This document shows positions 9,080-19,593 of a stretch of DNA of 64,000 nucleotides, one piece after another. Within the stretch, counting starts at the first letter, position 1. Each line of letters starts with the position of its first letter. Source of the DNA: Pseudomonas sp. MWU16-30317 (lineage in GTDB: Bacteria; Pseudomonadota; Gammaproteobacteria; Pseudomonadales; Pseudomonadaceae); assembly GCF_020515695.1 (NCBI RefSeq), contig NZ_JAIWJA010000003.1, positions 62,001 to 126,000 on the forward strand, in the 5' to 3' direction. The position numbers were made by a program, and so were the translations under genes. Below the pieces are notes generated by a model. That model ran no database searches, had not been told where the DNA came from, and worked only from the letters and a program-made list of their open reading frames with translations.

Positions 9080-9894
9080 GCCGCCTTGAACAACGCTTCG
9101 CCGACCTCAAGGCCGAAGGCCGCGCCGCGCTGGTGACCTTCGTGACCGCCGGCGACCCTGGCTACGATGCATCGCTGGCGATCCTCAAGGGCCTGCCAGC
9201 CGCTGGCGCCGACGTCATCGAGCTGGGCATGCCCTTCACCGACCCGATGGCCGACGGCATCGCCATTCAGCTGGCGACCTTGCGCGCCTTGGAAGCCGGG
9301 CAGACTCTGGCGAAAACCTTGAAGATGGTCCGCGAGTTCCGCGTCGACGACAGCACCACGCCGATCGTGCTGATGGGTTACTACAACCCCATCCACCGCT
9401 TTGGCGTCGAGGCATTCGTCGCCGAGGCCAAGGCTGCTGGCGTCGATGGCCTGATCATCGTCGACCTGCCACCGGAGCACGATGCCGAGCTGGCGACCCC
9501 GGCCCAGGCTTCCGGTATCGACTTCATCCGCCTGACCACCCCGACCACGGATGACGTACGTCTGCCCACCGTGCTCGAGCGCAGCTCAGGCTTCGTCTAC
9601 TACGTCTCCGTAGCGGGCGTGACCGGTGCCGGCTCCGCCACCAGCGATCAGGTCAGCAGCGCCATCGAGCGCCTGCGCCGCCATACCGACCTGCCGATCA
9701 GCGTCGGCTTCGGTATCCGCACCCCCGAGCAGGCCGCAGCAATAGCGCGCCTGGCCGACGGCGTGGTAGTCGGCTCGGCACTGGTCGACAAGGTCGCTAA
9801 AGCGGCCAATGCCGATCAAGCGGTCGACGATGTACTGACACTGTGCAAGGCCCTGGCCGACGGCGTGCGTAAAGCCCGCGTCAGACAAGCGTAA
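9076..9894 (+). CDS. trpA: Tryptophan synthase alpha subunit
   Basis: A 272-residue TIM-barrel enzyme that cleaves indoleglycerol phosphate to indole and glyceraldehyde-3-phosphate. Catalytic Glu49 (IELGMPF) and Asp60 (DPMADG) are both at the canonical numbers. Phosphate-binding [10 protein letters not shown] and GSALVDK are present. The start is the ATG overlapping the trpB stop. A strong terminator follows 57 bp downstream. Confidence 0.98.
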   Translation: MSRLEQRFADLKAEGRAALVTFVTAGDPGYDASLAILKGLPAAGADVIELGMPFTDPMADGIAIQLATLRALEAGQTLAKTLKMVREFRVDDSTTPIVLMGYYNPIHRFGVEAFVAEAKAAGVDGLIIVDLPPEHDAELATPAQASGIDFIRLTTPTTDDVRLPTVLERSSGFVYYVSVAGVTGAGSATSDQVSSAIERLRRHTDLPISVGFGIRTPEQAAAIARLADGVVVGSALVDKVAKAANADQAVDDVLTLCKALADGVRKARVRQA

Positions 9895-9950
9895 AGTTCC
9901 TGATACAAAGGAATTAGCCCCTGTTTTCAGGGACTAACGCTGCAAGAACA

Positions 9951-9981
9951 AAGGGAGGTCGCTTTGGGCGGCCTCCCTTTT
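9951..9981 (+). terminator. Rho-independent terminator of trpBA
   Basis: AAGGGAGGTCGC pairs with GCGGCCTCCCTT (12 bp including one G-T wobble) around a short loop and is followed by TTTT. Confidence 0.9.
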
Positions 9982-10009
9982 TTGCTGTTAGTGCCTGAGG
10001 ATACATTTG

Positions 10010-10513
10010 ATGAAATTGCCAAAACCGCTGATCGCTGCCATGGGTATCGTGCTGGTTGGTGTGACCCCGCTGTTGCAAGCGGCTCCAGGGCCGGATGATC
10101 GCGGCCAGGGTGGTGGTGAGCAACATCAGCAAGGACCGCAGGGTCAGCAAGGTCAGCAGCAACAGCAGAATCACGGCCACCAGGGCGGGGGCAACGGCGC
10201 CGGTCACGGCAATCAGCAAAGCAACCGCGGCAATCAGGGTGGCAACCGTCCGCCGCAAGACTTCGGTCCGGTGCGCCAGACCATCTCGCAAAACCGTGGC
10301 AGCTTCGGTCGCGGCAACCCGCTGCCACCGAACATCCACGTCGAACGCGGTCGTCCATTGCCACGCGGTTACGGCCGTCCGCTGGACGCCGGTGCACTGC
10401 GCCACCTGCCGCACTATGATGGCTACCAATGGCGCCGGCTGGGCAGCGACGTAGTGCTGGTCGCGATCGGAACCGGCCTGGTCTACGAGATTCTGGACAA
10501 CGTGCTGAACTGA
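10010..10513 (+). CDS. CigR/RcnB-like secreted protein with Gln/Gly-rich repeat region
   Basis: A 167-residue exported protein: signal peptide to about residue 25 (ending LLQAAPG), a strongly Gln/Gly/His/Asn-biased stretch (residues about 28-80), then a conserved C-terminal block GRPLDAGALRHLPHYDGYQWRRLGSDVVLVAIGTGLVYEILDNVLN (shown here only to place it; key residues LPHYDGYxWRR). That block is how Pseudomonas proteins annotated as anti-virulence regulator CigR-like are recognised; RcnB-like domains share it. The last 20 residues could form a membrane helix. Function in Pseudomonas unproven. The ATG was preferred over the TTG three bases earlier; gagg lies 9 bp upstream. Confidence 0.7.
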   Translation: MKLPKPLIAAMGIVLVGVTPLLQAAPGPDDRGQGGGEQHQQGPQGQQGQQQQQNHGHQGGGNGAGHGNQQSNRGNQGGNRPPQDFGPVRQTISQNRGSFGRGNPLPPNIHVERGRPLPRGYGRPLDAGALRHLPHYDGYQWRRLGSDVVLVAIGTGLVYEILDNVLN

Positions 10514-10551
10514 CCTCACTCTGCGACGTACCGACGCGTCGAACCGATCCC

Positions 10552-10581
10552 TGTAGCGAGGGGGCTTGCCCCCTCGCTACA
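10552..10581. repeat. Perfect palindrome, REP-type or terminator hairpin
   Basis: Two 14-bp arms (TGTAGCGAGGGGGC and its complement) around TT, between convergent genes. This sequence family (tgtagcgagggggcttgccccctcgctaca) differs from the other REPs in the window. There is no T run, so it is a repeat first and a terminator only possibly. Confidence 0.75.
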
Positions 10582-10592
10582 AGTGCATTTCG

Positions 10593-10922
10593 TTACCCGA
10601 AAATACTCAGATCCAACGGTCTTACCGCCCCCATCCAGATGGCATGGTTGGCGTGATCCGCCAGCTCATCGCCCGTTTCCGGGTGCGTAAACACCACCAG
10701 TCCATTGCGATTCAACGCCAACCACCCCAACACCGCCCCGATATCCTCGACCGCCACGGTCAACTGGCAGCTCCAGTCCGGATGCGGCCCTACCGGGCGC
10801 TCGTGCAGACGGCCCATCTTCAACCCGAACACCCGCACAGCTTCTTCGCATAACGCGCGGGCCTGGGGCAGGGTGCTGGCGTCGTAGTAGATGTGAGCGT
10901 GATAGGAGTGGATGGTGGACAC
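10593..10922 (-). CDS. DOPA 4,5-dioxygenase-like protein
   Basis: A 109-residue protein of the small DOPA-dioxygenase-like family: the N-terminal SYHAHIYYD has the HxH pair, RPVGPHPDWSCQ carries the conserved His, and HANHAIWMG ends the domain. Fungal and plant relatives cleave the DOPA ring; bacterial members are mostly uncharacterised. The GTG start at VSTIHSYHAH was chosen because homology begins there; upstream codons look unrelated. Start is moderately uncertain. Confidence 0.78.
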   Translation of the reverse strand: MSTIHSYHAHIYYDASTLPQARALCEEAVRVFGLKMGRLHERPVGPHPDWSCQLTVAVEDIGAVLGWLALNRNGLVVFTHPETGDELADHANHAIWMGAVRPLDLSIFG

Positions 10923-11091
10923 GGGGGGAGGACCTCGGTGGAAAAGCGATATCCGCAAGATTATCGGTTTTGTCGAGGCAAAGCATGCTTTGGGGACCAG
11001 CGCTTATAGCCTGTACGCCAGCCATAGTGGGACTAGTCGCTATCGTATGTCGTCTCATTCCGACGCGACTGCAGGAAGATTCCATGCAGCC

Positions 11092-12021
11092 TCAAGAATC
11101 AATCCGCAACCACTGGCCACCCACCTGCTCCTCGCGCAGCCACTCCACGAACCGGTCGATCATTTCGCCGCGGCGTTTGCGCTGCGGCAACACCACGTAA
11201 TAACCCATCGGCGAGCGGGCCGTTTCTTCCACGGGGCGGCACAGCAGGCCTTGTTCGAGCAGCGCGTCTACCAGGTGGCGCCAGCCAATGGCCACGCCCT
11301 GGCCGGCAATCGCCGCCTGGATCAGCAAGGTGTAGTTGTCGAAACGCAGCTGGCCCGAGGCGGGTGCCCCTGGGATGTCCAGCGCGCGGAACAGCCCGGT
11401 CCAGTCGAACCAGTGATGGCTGCTCTCGCCGCGCAAGTGCAGCAGGGGCAAATCGGCCAATGCAGTCACGGGGAGTGGAGTAGCACGGCCTTCCAGCAAT
11501 TTTGGACTGCACACGGGGAAGACTTCTTCACCGAACAACCAATGACTTTCACCTTGATTGAAGCGACCGTCGCCGAACAGGATGGCGACGTCGATATCAC
11601 TGCGCAGCATCGAGTAGCTGCGCTCGCTGGTCACCAGGCTGACGTCGACCTGTGGATAAAGTTGGTGGAAGCCATGCAGGCGCGGCATCAGCCAATAGGC
11701 GGCAAAGGCGAAATCGGTGGAGACCTGCAGCACTTCGTGTTGCGATTGCGCAGTGATCCGATGCAAACAGGCATCGATATTCAACAATCCTAGCTGGACC
11801 TGCTCGAACAGTAACGCCCCGGCATCAGTCAGTTCGATGCCGCGGTAGACCCGATCAAACAGGCGCGTGGCGAGCTGCTCTTCCAGGCGCTTGATCTGCT
11901 GGCTCACCGCCGGCTGGGTGGTGCCCAGCTCCTGCGCCGCCGCAGTGAAGCTGCGGTGCCGCGCTGCGGCCTCGAAGGCGCGCAACAAATCCAGCGACAA
12001 GCTGCCGAGGCTCTCGAACAT
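11092..12021 (-). CDS. LysR-type regulator of choline-sulfate use
   Basis: A 309-residue LysR protein: winged helix [17 protein letters not shown] segment at residues about 13-45 (TTQPAVSQQIKRLEEQL) and a substrate domain of the GcvA-like branch. It is divergent from betC with 115 bp between starts, the arrangement of the choline-sulfate-utilisation regulators. A perfect dyad covers its start codon. Expected ligand: choline sulfate or a product; this rests on context, not on residues. Confidence 0.85.
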   Translation of the reverse strand: MFESLGSLSLDLLRAFEAAARHRSFTAAAQELGTTQPAVSQQIKRLEEQLATRLFDRVYRGIELTDAGALLFEQVQLGLLNIDACLHRITAQSQHEVLQVSTDFAFAAYWLMPRLHGFHQLYPQVDVSLVTSERSYSMLRSDIDVAILFGDGRFNQGESHWLFGEEVFPVCSPKLLEGRATPLPVTALADLPLLHLRGESSHHWFDWTGLFRALDIPGAPASGQLRFDNYTLLIQAAIAGQGVAIGWRHLVDALLEQGLLCRPVEETARSPMGYYVVLPQRKRRGEMIDRFVEWLREEQVGGQWLRIDS

Positions 12022-12034
12022 AAGCTGTGCTTAT
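12020..12034. promoter_or_regulatory. LysR-type operator dyad over the regulator start
   Basis: ATAAGC-TGT-GCTTAT is a perfect 6-bp dyad that contains the LysR T-N11-A spacing. It overlaps the ATG of the LysR gene (complement of 12019-12021) and is about 100 bp from betC, so autorepression plus activation of betC is plausible. Confidence 0.55.
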
Positions 12035-12136
12035 CCTAGTCATTATGTTGCATGGGCTTTACCGCCCCCTGCCTGCAACGGCATCCTGCGGCTCAGCGAT
12101 ATCGCATAACTCTCCACTATGGAACGACGCGAGCCC

Positions 12137-13654
12137 ATGAAGCACAAGAACATTCTTTTCATCATGGCCGACCAGATGGCCGCGCCCCTGCTGCCGTTTT
12201 ACGCCCCGTCCCCCATCAAAATGCCGCACCTGAGTCGCCTGGCCGAGAAAGGCGTGGTGTTCGATTCCGCCTACTGCAACAGTCCGCTGTGCGCCCCCTC
12301 GCGCTTCACCCTGGTCAGCGGCCAGTTGCCCAGCAAGATCGGCGCCTACGACAACGCCGCCGATTTCGCCGCCGACGTGCCCACCTACGCCCATTACCTG
12401 CGCCGCCTGGGCTACCACACTGCGTTGTCGGGCAAGATGCACTTTTGCGGTCCGGATCAACTGCACGGTTACGAACAACGCCTGACCAGCGATATCTACC
12501 CCGCCGACTACGGCTGGGCAGTGAACTGGGACGAGCCAGATGTGCGCCCGAGCTGGTATCACAACATGGCATCGGTGCTGCAGGCCGGGCCATGCGTGCG
12601 CACCAACCAGCTGGATTTCGATGAAGAGGTGGTGTTCAAGGCGCAGCAATATCTGTTCGATCACATCCGCAAAGACGGCGACCAGCCCTTCTGCCTGACC
12701 GTGTCGATGACCCATCCGCACGATCCTTACACCATTCCCAAACCGTTCTGGGATCTGTACGCCGACGTAGAAATCCCTTTGCCGCAAAACGTGCCGGGGC
12801 AGGATGAACTCGACCCTCATTCCCAGCGCCTGCTCAAAGTCTACGACCTGTGGGACAAACCGCTGCCGCAGCAGAAAATCAGCGATGCCCGCCGCGCCTA
12901 TTTCGGTGCCTGCAGCTATGTCGACAGCAACGTCGGCAAGCTCTTGCAGACGCTCGAGGACACCGGCCTGATGGACGACACCATCATCGTTTTCTCCGGC
13001 GACCATGGCGACATGCTTGGCGAACGCGGCCTTTGGTACAAAATGCACTGGTTCGAGATGTCCGCGCGCGTGCCGCTGCTGGTGTGCGCGCCGGGGCAAT
13101 TCGAGGCGGGTCGCGTGAGCGCGTCAGTGTCCACCGCTGACTTGCTGCCGACCCTGGTCGAGCTGGCGGGCGGCCAACTGGAGCCCGGCTTGCCGCTCGA
13201 TGGCCGCTCGTTCGTCGGCCACCTCACCGGCGCTGGCGCTCATGACGAAGTGTTCGGCGAGTATATGGCCGAAGGCACCGTCGGCCCGCTGATGATGATC
13301 CGTCGCGGCCCATGGAAATTCATCTACAGCGAAGATGACCCGTGCCTGCTCTATCACCTGGGCGACGACCCTCATGAGCGCGAGGACCTCAGCCAGGCTG
13401 CCGGCCAGCGCGACTTGTTCGCGGCCTTCCTCGCCGAAGCGCGGGCCAAATGGGACGTGCCCGCCATCCGCCAACAGGTCCTGGCCAGCCAGCGTCGCCG
13501 CCGTTTCGTCGCCCAGTCCCTGACCCAAGGCACACTCAAGAGCTGGGATCACCAGCCGTTCGTGGACGCGAGCCAGCAATACATGCGCAACCATATCGAC
13601 CTCGATGACCTGGAGCGCAAGGCACGTTATCCACAGCCCAGCCCACTCGAATAA
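12137..13654 (+). CDS. betC: Choline-sulfatase
   Basis: A 505-residue type I sulfatase that hydrolyses choline-O-sulfate to choline and sulfate, feeding glycine-betaine synthesis and sulfur supply. The formylglycine motif is Cys52-Ala-Pro-Ser-Arg; metal ligands include IMADQ (Asp11, Gln13) and FSGDHGDMLGE. The C-terminal extension with WDHQPF and a QYMRN segment is typical of choline-sulfatases. No signal peptide, so cytoplasmic. The ATG at 12137 begins MKHKNILFIMADQ; the longer frame is not conserved-looking. Followed 45 bp later by a choline-binding protein gene. Confidence 0.95.
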   Translation: MKHKNILFIMADQMAAPLLPFYAPSPIKMPHLSRLAEKGVVFDSAYCNSPLCAPSRFTLVSGQLPSKIGAYDNAADFAADVPTYAHYLRRLGYHTALSGKMHFCGPDQLHGYEQRLTSDIYPADYGWAVNWDEPDVRPSWYHNMASVLQAGPCVRTNQLDFDEEVVFKAQQYLFDHIRKDGDQPFCLTVSMTHPHDPYTIPKPFWDLYADVEIPLPQNVPGQDELDPHSQRLLKVYDLWDKPLPQQKISDARRAYFGACSYVDSNVGKLLQTLEDTGLMDDTIIVFSGDHGDMLGERGLWYKMHWFEMSARVPLLVCAPGQFEAGRVSASVSTADLLPTLVELAGGQLEPGLPLDGRSFVGHLTGAGAHDEVFGEYMAEGTVGPLMMIRRGPWKFIYSEDDPCLLYHLGDDPHEREDLSQAAGQRDLFAAFLAEARAKWDVPAIRQQVLASQRRRRFVAQSLTQGTLKSWDHQPFVDASQQYMRNHIDLDDLERKARYPQPSPLE

Positions 13655-13699
13655 CAACACTGCCGACCGTGCACTCTCAATGATCAAAGGGGAAGCTTG

Positions 13700-14620
13700 A
13701 TGAAGATATCCACAATCGTCGCCGCCAGCGTCATCGGTCTGGCCAGTGGCGGTGTCTATGCCGCCGAACAGAGCTGCAGCACGGTAAAGATGGCCGATCC
13801 GGGCTGGAGCGACATCGCCGCCACCAACGCGGTCGCCACCTTCCTGCTTGAGGGCATGGGTTACCAGACCAAGATCGACACCCTGGCGGTACCGATCGCT
13901 TACGGCGGCCTCAAGGACGGCTTGATGGATGTCTTTCTGGGCAACTGGATGCCGGCGCAACAAGGCTTCTACGACAAGTTCATCGCCAACGGTGACGTGG
14001 TGCAGCTGACCAAGAATCTGGACGGCACGCAGTTCACGCTGGCCGTTCCGGACTACGTCTACAACGCCGGCGTGCATGACTTTGCCGACCTCAACAAGTT
14101 TGCCGACAAGTTCGACAGCAAGATCTACGGGATCGGTTCCGGCGCCCCGGCGAACCTGTCGCTGGCCGAGATCATCAAGAAGAAAGAGTTCAACCTCGGC
14201 AGCTGGAAACTGGTGGAGTCGAGCGAGCAGGCGATGCTGTCAGAAGTCGCCCGGGCGGTGAAACGCGAGAAGTTCGTGGTGTTCCTGGGCTGGACGCCGC
14301 ACCCGATGAACGTGCAGTTCAAGATGCATTACCTGACCGGCGGCGAGCAGTATTTCGGTTCGGCCGGCAGCGTTTACACCTTGACCCGCAAGGGTTACGC
14401 GGACGCATGCCCAGGGGTGGCCAAGTTGCTGGGCAACCTGACGTTCACCCTGGAGATGGAAAACAGCATCATGGCGGAGGTGGCGAACAAGAAGGTCAGC
14501 AATGCCGTGGCGGTGAAGGACTACATCAAGGCCAATCCAGCCGTGCTGGATAAATGGCTGGAGGGGGTGCAGACCATCGATGGCAAGGATGCGCTGGGAG
14601 CGGTGAAGGCGAAGCTCTGA
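13700..14620 (+). CDS. Choline ABC transporter substrate-binding protein (ChoX-like)
   Basis: A 306-residue periplasmic binding protein of the OpuAC/ChoX type. Signal peptide MKISTIVAASVIGLASGGVYA. Aromatic ligand-box candidates are Trp in DPGWSDI, GNWMPA and GWTPHPMN, as in choline/betaine binding proteins. It is probably co-transcribed with betC (45 bp gap, aaaggggaa Shine-Dalgarno). No permease or ATPase gene is adjacent, so it must work with a transporter encoded elsewhere, as is common for orphan Pseudomonas choline-binding proteins. Confidence 0.88.
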   Translation: MKISTIVAASVIGLASGGVYAAEQSCSTVKMADPGWSDIAATNAVATFLLEGMGYQTKIDTLAVPIAYGGLKDGLMDVFLGNWMPAQQGFYDKFIANGDVVQLTKNLDGTQFTLAVPDYVYNAGVHDFADLNKFADKFDSKIYGIGSGAPANLSLAEIIKKKEFNLGSWKLVESSEQAMLSEVARAVKREKFVVFLGWTPHPMNVQFKMHYLTGGEQYFGSAGSVYTLTRKGYADACPGVAKLLGNLTFTLEMENSIMAEVANKKVSNAVAVKDYIKANPAVLDKWLEGVQTIDGKDALGAVKAKL

Positions 14621-14626
14621 ACTGAC

Positions 14627-14660
14627 GGGTCCTTCGCGGGCTCTGCCCGCGAAAGGGCCT
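14627..14660. repeat. Single REP unit
   Basis: ccttcgcgggctctgcccgcgaaagg hairpin between the convergent choX-like gene and aroE. Confidence 0.8.
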
Positions 14661-14678
14661 GCGAAATCACTGTAGATC

Positions 14679-15500
14679 TCAGCCCGCCATCTCGGCGCGC
14701 AGTGCCTTCAATACCGGCGCCGTATCCACCTCGACCCCGCGCCAGTAGGTGAACGCCACAGCCGCCTGCTCGACCAGCATGCCGAAGCCATCCACCGACA
14801 GCTTCGCGCCATGCTCACTGGCCCAACGGCAGAACGGCGTCGGCTCTTTGCCGTACATCATGTCGTAGCACACCGTCACGCCAGGTTCGATCAGACTCGC
14901 GGCAATCGGGGGCAACTCGCCGGCCAGGCTCGCCGAGGTGGCATTGATGATGATGTCCACCGACTCTTCCAACCAATCGAAACCACTGGACGCCACCGGC
15001 CCGAGTTCGGCGAAGATCTGCGCCAGTTGCTCGGCCTTTTCCACCGTGCGGTTGGCAATGATCAGCGACGCCGGCTCCTGCTCCAGCAACGACTCGATCA
15101 CCCCACGGACCGCGCCGCCAGCACCCAGCAACAGGATGCGCTTGCCCTTGAGGCTGACCCCGACGTTGACCGTCAGATCGCGCACCAAACCCAGGCCATC
15201 GGTGTTGTCGCCGCGCAAACCGCCGTTGTCCAGGCGCGTCAGCATGTTCACCGCACCGGCACGGCGGGCGCGGTCGGTCAGTTGGTCGCAGAGGCGAAAG
15301 GCATCCTCCTTGAACGGCACGGTAACGTTGGCACCACGGCCTTGCTTGAAAAAACCCAGGGCGCAGTTGGCGAAGTCTTCGAGCGGCGCCAGCAGGGTGC
15401 TGTACTCCAGCTGCTCACCCGTCTGTTCAGCGAACAGGCGGTGGATGGCAGGCGACTTGCTGTGGCCGACCGGGTTACCGAAGACGACGTACTGGTCCAT
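14679..15500 (-). CDS. aroE: Shikimate dehydrogenase (NADP+)
   Basis: A 273-residue enzyme reducing 3-dehydroshikimate to shikimate in aromatic amino-acid synthesis. Substrate motif GHSKSP near residue 13, catalytic Lys in NVTVPFKE (about residue 65), NTDG near 102, Rossmann GAGGAVRG and the NADPH-selecting NRT ([10 protein letters not shown]). Full length. The stop of hemF is 76 bp upstream, separated by a REP unit. Confidence 0.97.
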   Translation of the reverse strand: MDQYVVFGNPVGHSKSPAIHRLFAEQTGEQLEYSTLLAPLEDFANCALGFFKQGRGANVTVPFKEDAFRLCDQLTDRARRAGAVNMLTRLDNGGLRGDNTDGLGLVRDLTVNVGVSLKGKRILLLGAGGAVRGVIESLLEQEPASLIIANRTVEKAEQLAQIFAELGPVASSGFDWLEESVDIIINATSASLAGELPPIAASLIEPGVTVCYDMMYGKEPTPFCRWASEHGAKLSVDGFGMLVEQAAVAFTYWRGVEVDTAPVLKALRAEMAG

Positions 15501-15530
15501 TGGGGCATCCTGAAGAAGGGTGTGATATCC

Positions 15531-15556
15531 GTGGGAGCGGGCTGCGCCCGCGAAAA
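15531..15556. repeat. Single REP unit
   Basis: gtgggagcgggctgcgcccgcgaa between hemF and aroE, inside what is probably a shared transcription unit. Confidence 0.75.
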
Positions 15557-15576
15557 ATAAAGCGCCGCTGTGGTGG

Positions 15577-16521
<945 letters not shown>

Positions 16522-16667
16522 TCATGTGCGGCCGTCCCTGTGGATAACCGCAGCGACGGCAAAATCGGCGCGTAGCATACCACCGCACTATGGCGCGTCG
16601 CAGTTGACGTCTGTCGTACAAAGGCGTCCGATAGGGAGTCAGTTCCCAATCGCACAGGAGAATGCAG

Positions 16668-17642
16668 ATGGCCAAACGTATCCAGTTCAGCGCCCACGGC
16701 GGCCCGGAAGTACTCGAGTTCGTCGACTTTCAACCTGCCGAACCAGGCCCCCTGGAGGTTCGCGTACGCAACGAGGCCATCGGCCTGAACTACATCGACA
16801 CCTATTTCCGCAGCGGTTTGTATCCGTTGCCGAGCCTGCCGTCGGGCCTGGGCACCGAAGCTTCAGGCGTGGTGGAAGCGGTAGGCGATCAAGTCACCGC
16901 ATTCAAGGTGGGCGATCGTGTTGCCCATGCGGGTGGCCCGTTGGGTGCCTATAGCCAGGTGCACGTCGTGCCGGCGGCGGTGCTGGTCAAGCTGCCCGAG
17001 AGCGTCAGCTTCGAGCAGGCGGCGGCGGTGATGCTCAAGGGTTTGACCGTGCAGTACCTGTTTCGCCAGACCTACCAGTTGCAGGCCGGCGACACCATTC
17101 TGTTCCACGCCGCCGCCGGCGGTGTCGGGTTGATCGCCTGCCAGTGGGCCAAGGCGTTGGGGGTCAAGCTGATCGGCACTGTCAGTTCGCCGGAAAAAGC
17201 CGCTCGCGCCAAGGCGGCCGGGGCCTGGGAAGTGATCGACTACAGCCACGAGGACGTCGCCAAGCGGGTGCTGGAGCTGACCGACGGCAAGAAATGCCCC
17301 GTGGTGTATGACGGTGTCGGCAAGGACACCTGGGAAGTTTCGCTGGACTGCGTGGCGCCACGGGGCTTGCTGGTGAGCTTCGGTAATGCCTCGGGTGCGG
17401 TCAGCGGGGTCAACCTGGGGATCCTGTCCGCGAAGGGCTCGCTGTACGTTACACGCCCGACCCTCGCCACCTATGCGGTGCCAGCGGCTTTGCAGGGCAT
17501 GGCGGACGAGTTGTTCGAGATGATTGCCAGCGGCAAGATCGATGTCGAGATCAGCCAGCGCTATCCGTTGAGCGAAGCGGCCAAGGCGCAGACGGCGTTG
17601 TCTGGGCGCCAGACGATGGGCTCGACGATATTGCTGCCATGA
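16668..17642 (+). CDS. qor: NADPH quinone oxidoreductase, zeta-crystallin type
   Basis: A 324-residue zinc-free medium-chain reductase that reduces quinones with NADPH. Nucleotide-binding AAAGGVGL at residues 148-155; no structural or catalytic zinc cysteines. The ATG at 16668 was preferred to the one at 16662 because AGGAG at 16656-16660 would be only one base from the latter. Divergent from hemF across 176 bp that contain a perfect DnaA box (16539-16547) and nothing else recognised. Confidence 0.93.
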   Translation: MAKRIQFSAHGGPEVLEFVDFQPAEPGPLEVRVRNEAIGLNYIDTYFRSGLYPLPSLPSGLGTEASGVVEAVGDQVTAFKVGDRVAHAGGPLGAYSQVHVVPAAVLVKLPESVSFEQAAAVMLKGLTVQYLFRQTYQLQAGDTILFHAAAGGVGLIACQWAKALGVKLIGTVSSPEKAARAKAAGAWEVIDYSHEDVAKRVLELTDGKKCPVVYDGVGKDTWEVSLDCVAPRGLLVSFGNASGAVSGVNLGILSAKGSLYVTRPTLATYAVPAALQGMADELFEMIASGKIDVEISQRYPLSEAAKAQTALSGRQTMGSTILLP

Positions 17643-17660
17643 TGGGGTGAATCAATCCCG

Positions 17661-17746
17661 GCCTTTTCGCGAGCAAGCTTTGCTCCCACAGGTGTACGGC
17701 TCAGGTACGGTTTGCACTGTGGGAGCGGGCTGTGCCCGCGAAGCGT
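17661..17746. repeat. REP pair (BIME-like)
   Basis: gccttttcgcgagcaagctttgctcccacagg and actgtgggagcgggctgtgcccgcgaagc in inverted orientation, between convergent qor and tsaC. Confidence 0.82.
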
Positions 17747-17747
17747 T

Positions 17748-18302
17748 TCAGGGCCGCACCACCTCACCCGTGACCAGATCGCGGATCACGCTCGGGCTCT
17801 TGCGCCCACCCAGTGCCCCGCCCAGCACCAGATCCACCTGACCGCGAAAGTACTGCTCCACCCGCAAGCGCGTGCGCGCAGGGGGGCGTCCTTGTGGATT
17901 GGCCGAGGTCGAAATCAGCGGCCCCACCAACGCACACAGTTCACGCACCAACGGATGGTCACTGACCCGCAGCGCGACCGTGTCATGGTCGCCGGTCACC
18001 CACTCGGGCAGCAGCCCCTGATGCGGCACCAGCCAGGTATTAGGTCCGGGCCAGGTGCTGGACATTTGGTCCAGCCAGGTCTCGGGGAAATCCTCGAACA
18101 GAAAATCGAACTGACGGATGTTATCCGCAACCACGATCAAACCCTTGCTGACCGACCGATTCTTGATCGCCAGCAAGCGATCCACCGCCTCTTCGTCCCA
18201 CGGATCGCAGCCCAGGCCCCAGACCGCTTCGGTTGGATAGGCAATCACCGCGCCCGCCCGGATCTCGCGCGCCGCTTGTTGCACACGCCAACTGCTAACC
18301 AT
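17748..18302 (-). CDS. tsaC: Threonylcarbamoyl-AMP synthase
   Basis: A 184-residue YrdC/Sua5-domain enzyme making threonylcarbamoyl-AMP from threonine, bicarbonate and ATP for the t6A37 modification of ANN-decoding tRNAs. [21 protein letters not shown] and [11 protein letters not shown] are the family's nucleotide and substrate motifs. The length is that of the short TsaC form without the Sua5 extension. Start at [15 protein letters not shown]. It lies 52 bp after dprA on the same strand. Confidence 0.95.
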   Translation of the reverse strand: MVSSWRVQQAAREIRAGAVIAYPTEAVWGLGCDPWDEEAVDRLLAIKNRSVSKGLIVVADNIRQFDFLFEDFPETWLDQMSSTWPGPNTWLVPHQGLLPEWVTGDHDTVALRVSDHPLVRELCALVGPLISTSANPQGRPPARTRLRVEQYFRGQVDLVLGGALGGRKSPSVIRDLVTGEVVRP

Positions 18303-18354
18303 CGCTGTCACTCCGTTTGCACACTGTTCGCTTTTTAACCTGGGTGCAGTGTAC

Positions 18355-19491
18355 TTATCCCGAGCGCGCAAACCAACGGCCAGCCTCGCAGGTCACGCGG
18401 CCGTCCATCTCAAGCTGCGTCAGGGTTGCCAGCACCTCGGCCAGGCTCTGCCCACTGGCACCGGCCAGGCCCTCGCTGGTGTGCGGACATGCCACCAGCA
18501 GATCGACCAATGGATGCCCGGCCGCTGCGGGCGCACCCGTTTCAGCCCCCGCGTCTGGCGGGAGATGCTGCCAGCCGCGCAACGCCTGTAGGATGTGCTC
18601 GATGCTTTCCACCAACTGCGCGCCATCGCGAATCAGCTGGTGGCAACCCTTCGCGCCTGGGTGATGAATCGAGCCGGGAATGGCGAACACTTCGCGGCCT
18701 TGCTCGGCGGCCAGGCGCGCGGTGATCAACGAACCACTGGCGATGCTCGCCTCGACCACCAGCACGCCGAGCGACAAGCCGCTGATGATCCGATTGCGCC
18801 GCGGGAAGTTTCCGGCGTTGGGCCCGGCGTCGAGCGGCAGCTCGGAAATGACCGCACTCCCCTGGGCGGACATGTCCGCAGCGAGCTGACGGTGGCGCTG
18901 TGGATAAAGTTTTTCGAGGCCGGTGCCGAGCACGCCTATTGTGACGCCTCCGGCCTCCAGTGCGGCCTTGTGCGCGGCGCCGTCGACCCCCAATGCCAGT
19001 CCGCTGGTGATGGTAAAACCGATGCGCGCCAGGCTGCGCGCAAACGCTGCGGCGGTGTCCAGGCCAGGTCGCGAAGCACGGCGGCTACCGACGATCGCCA
19101 ACTGTGGGTGCTCCAGCGCATCGGTATTGCCGGCGACGAACAACAGCGCTGGCGGATCGGGAATTTCCGCCAACAGGGCCGGGTAGCCGGGTTGGTCCCA
19201 CATCAGCAAAGACTGCCCCGGCCGCTCTAGCCAGCGCATTGCAGCACTTGCACCGGTACAGATCTGCGGGTGGTGGCGTGCATCGCTACTGATCGTGGGC
19301 ATGCCCAATGCCCTCCATGCCAAAGCCGGCGCTGCCAGTGCCGACAAGGCATCGCCAAACGCGTCGAGCAATTTGCGCAGACGCGCAGAACCGATTTCCG
19401 GAAGCCGATGCAAGCGCAAACGGGCTTCGACTTCAGCGCAGGAGAGGGGGCAGGCAGCAGGCGCAGCAGCGCCATCGGTAAACAGTGGCAT
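18355..19491 (-). CDS. dprA: DNA-processing protein DprA (Smf)
   Basis: A 378-residue protein that loads RecA on incoming single-stranded DNA during transformation. The N-terminal SAM-like region is at residues about 15-80. The Rossmann core contains [25 protein letters not shown] and [13 protein letters not shown], and the C-terminus has a winged helix ([17 protein letters not shown]...[15 protein letters not shown]). The start MPLFTDG was chosen; 32 extra codons upstream are open but look intergenic and contain a DnaA box (19536-19544). Order LysM gene-dprA-tsaC as in other Pseudomonas. Confidence 0.95.
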   Translation of the reverse strand: MPLFTDGAAAPAACPLSCAEVEARLRLHRLPEIGSARLRKLLDAFGDALSALAAPALAWRALGMPTISSDARHHPQICTGASAAMRWLERPGQSLLMWDQPGYPALLAEIPDPPALLFVAGNTDALEHPQLAIVGSRRASRPGLDTAAAFARSLARIGFTITSGLALGVDGAAHKAALEAGGVTIGVLGTGLEKLYPQRHRQLAADMSAQGSAVISELPLDAGPNAGNFPRRNRIISGLSLGVLVVEASIASGSLITARLAAEQGREVFAIPGSIHHPGAKGCHQLIRDGAQLVESIEHILQALRGWQHLPPDAGAETGAPAAAGHPLVDLLVACPHTSEGLAGASGQSLAEVLATLTQLEMDGRVTCEAGRWFARSG

Positions 19492-19593
19492 TCGATCATC
19501 CTTGATCTTTTGGGCTTTGATTCCACAGCACAACCTGTGGATAACTCTGTTAACAACTAAAGGAAAACTTCGTAAGGAAGCTATCAAAAACCC

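Noticed and set aside
10979..10992. Palindrome CAAAGCATGCTTTG as a terminator
   Set aside because: No T run and only a 7-bp arm; it may be chance.
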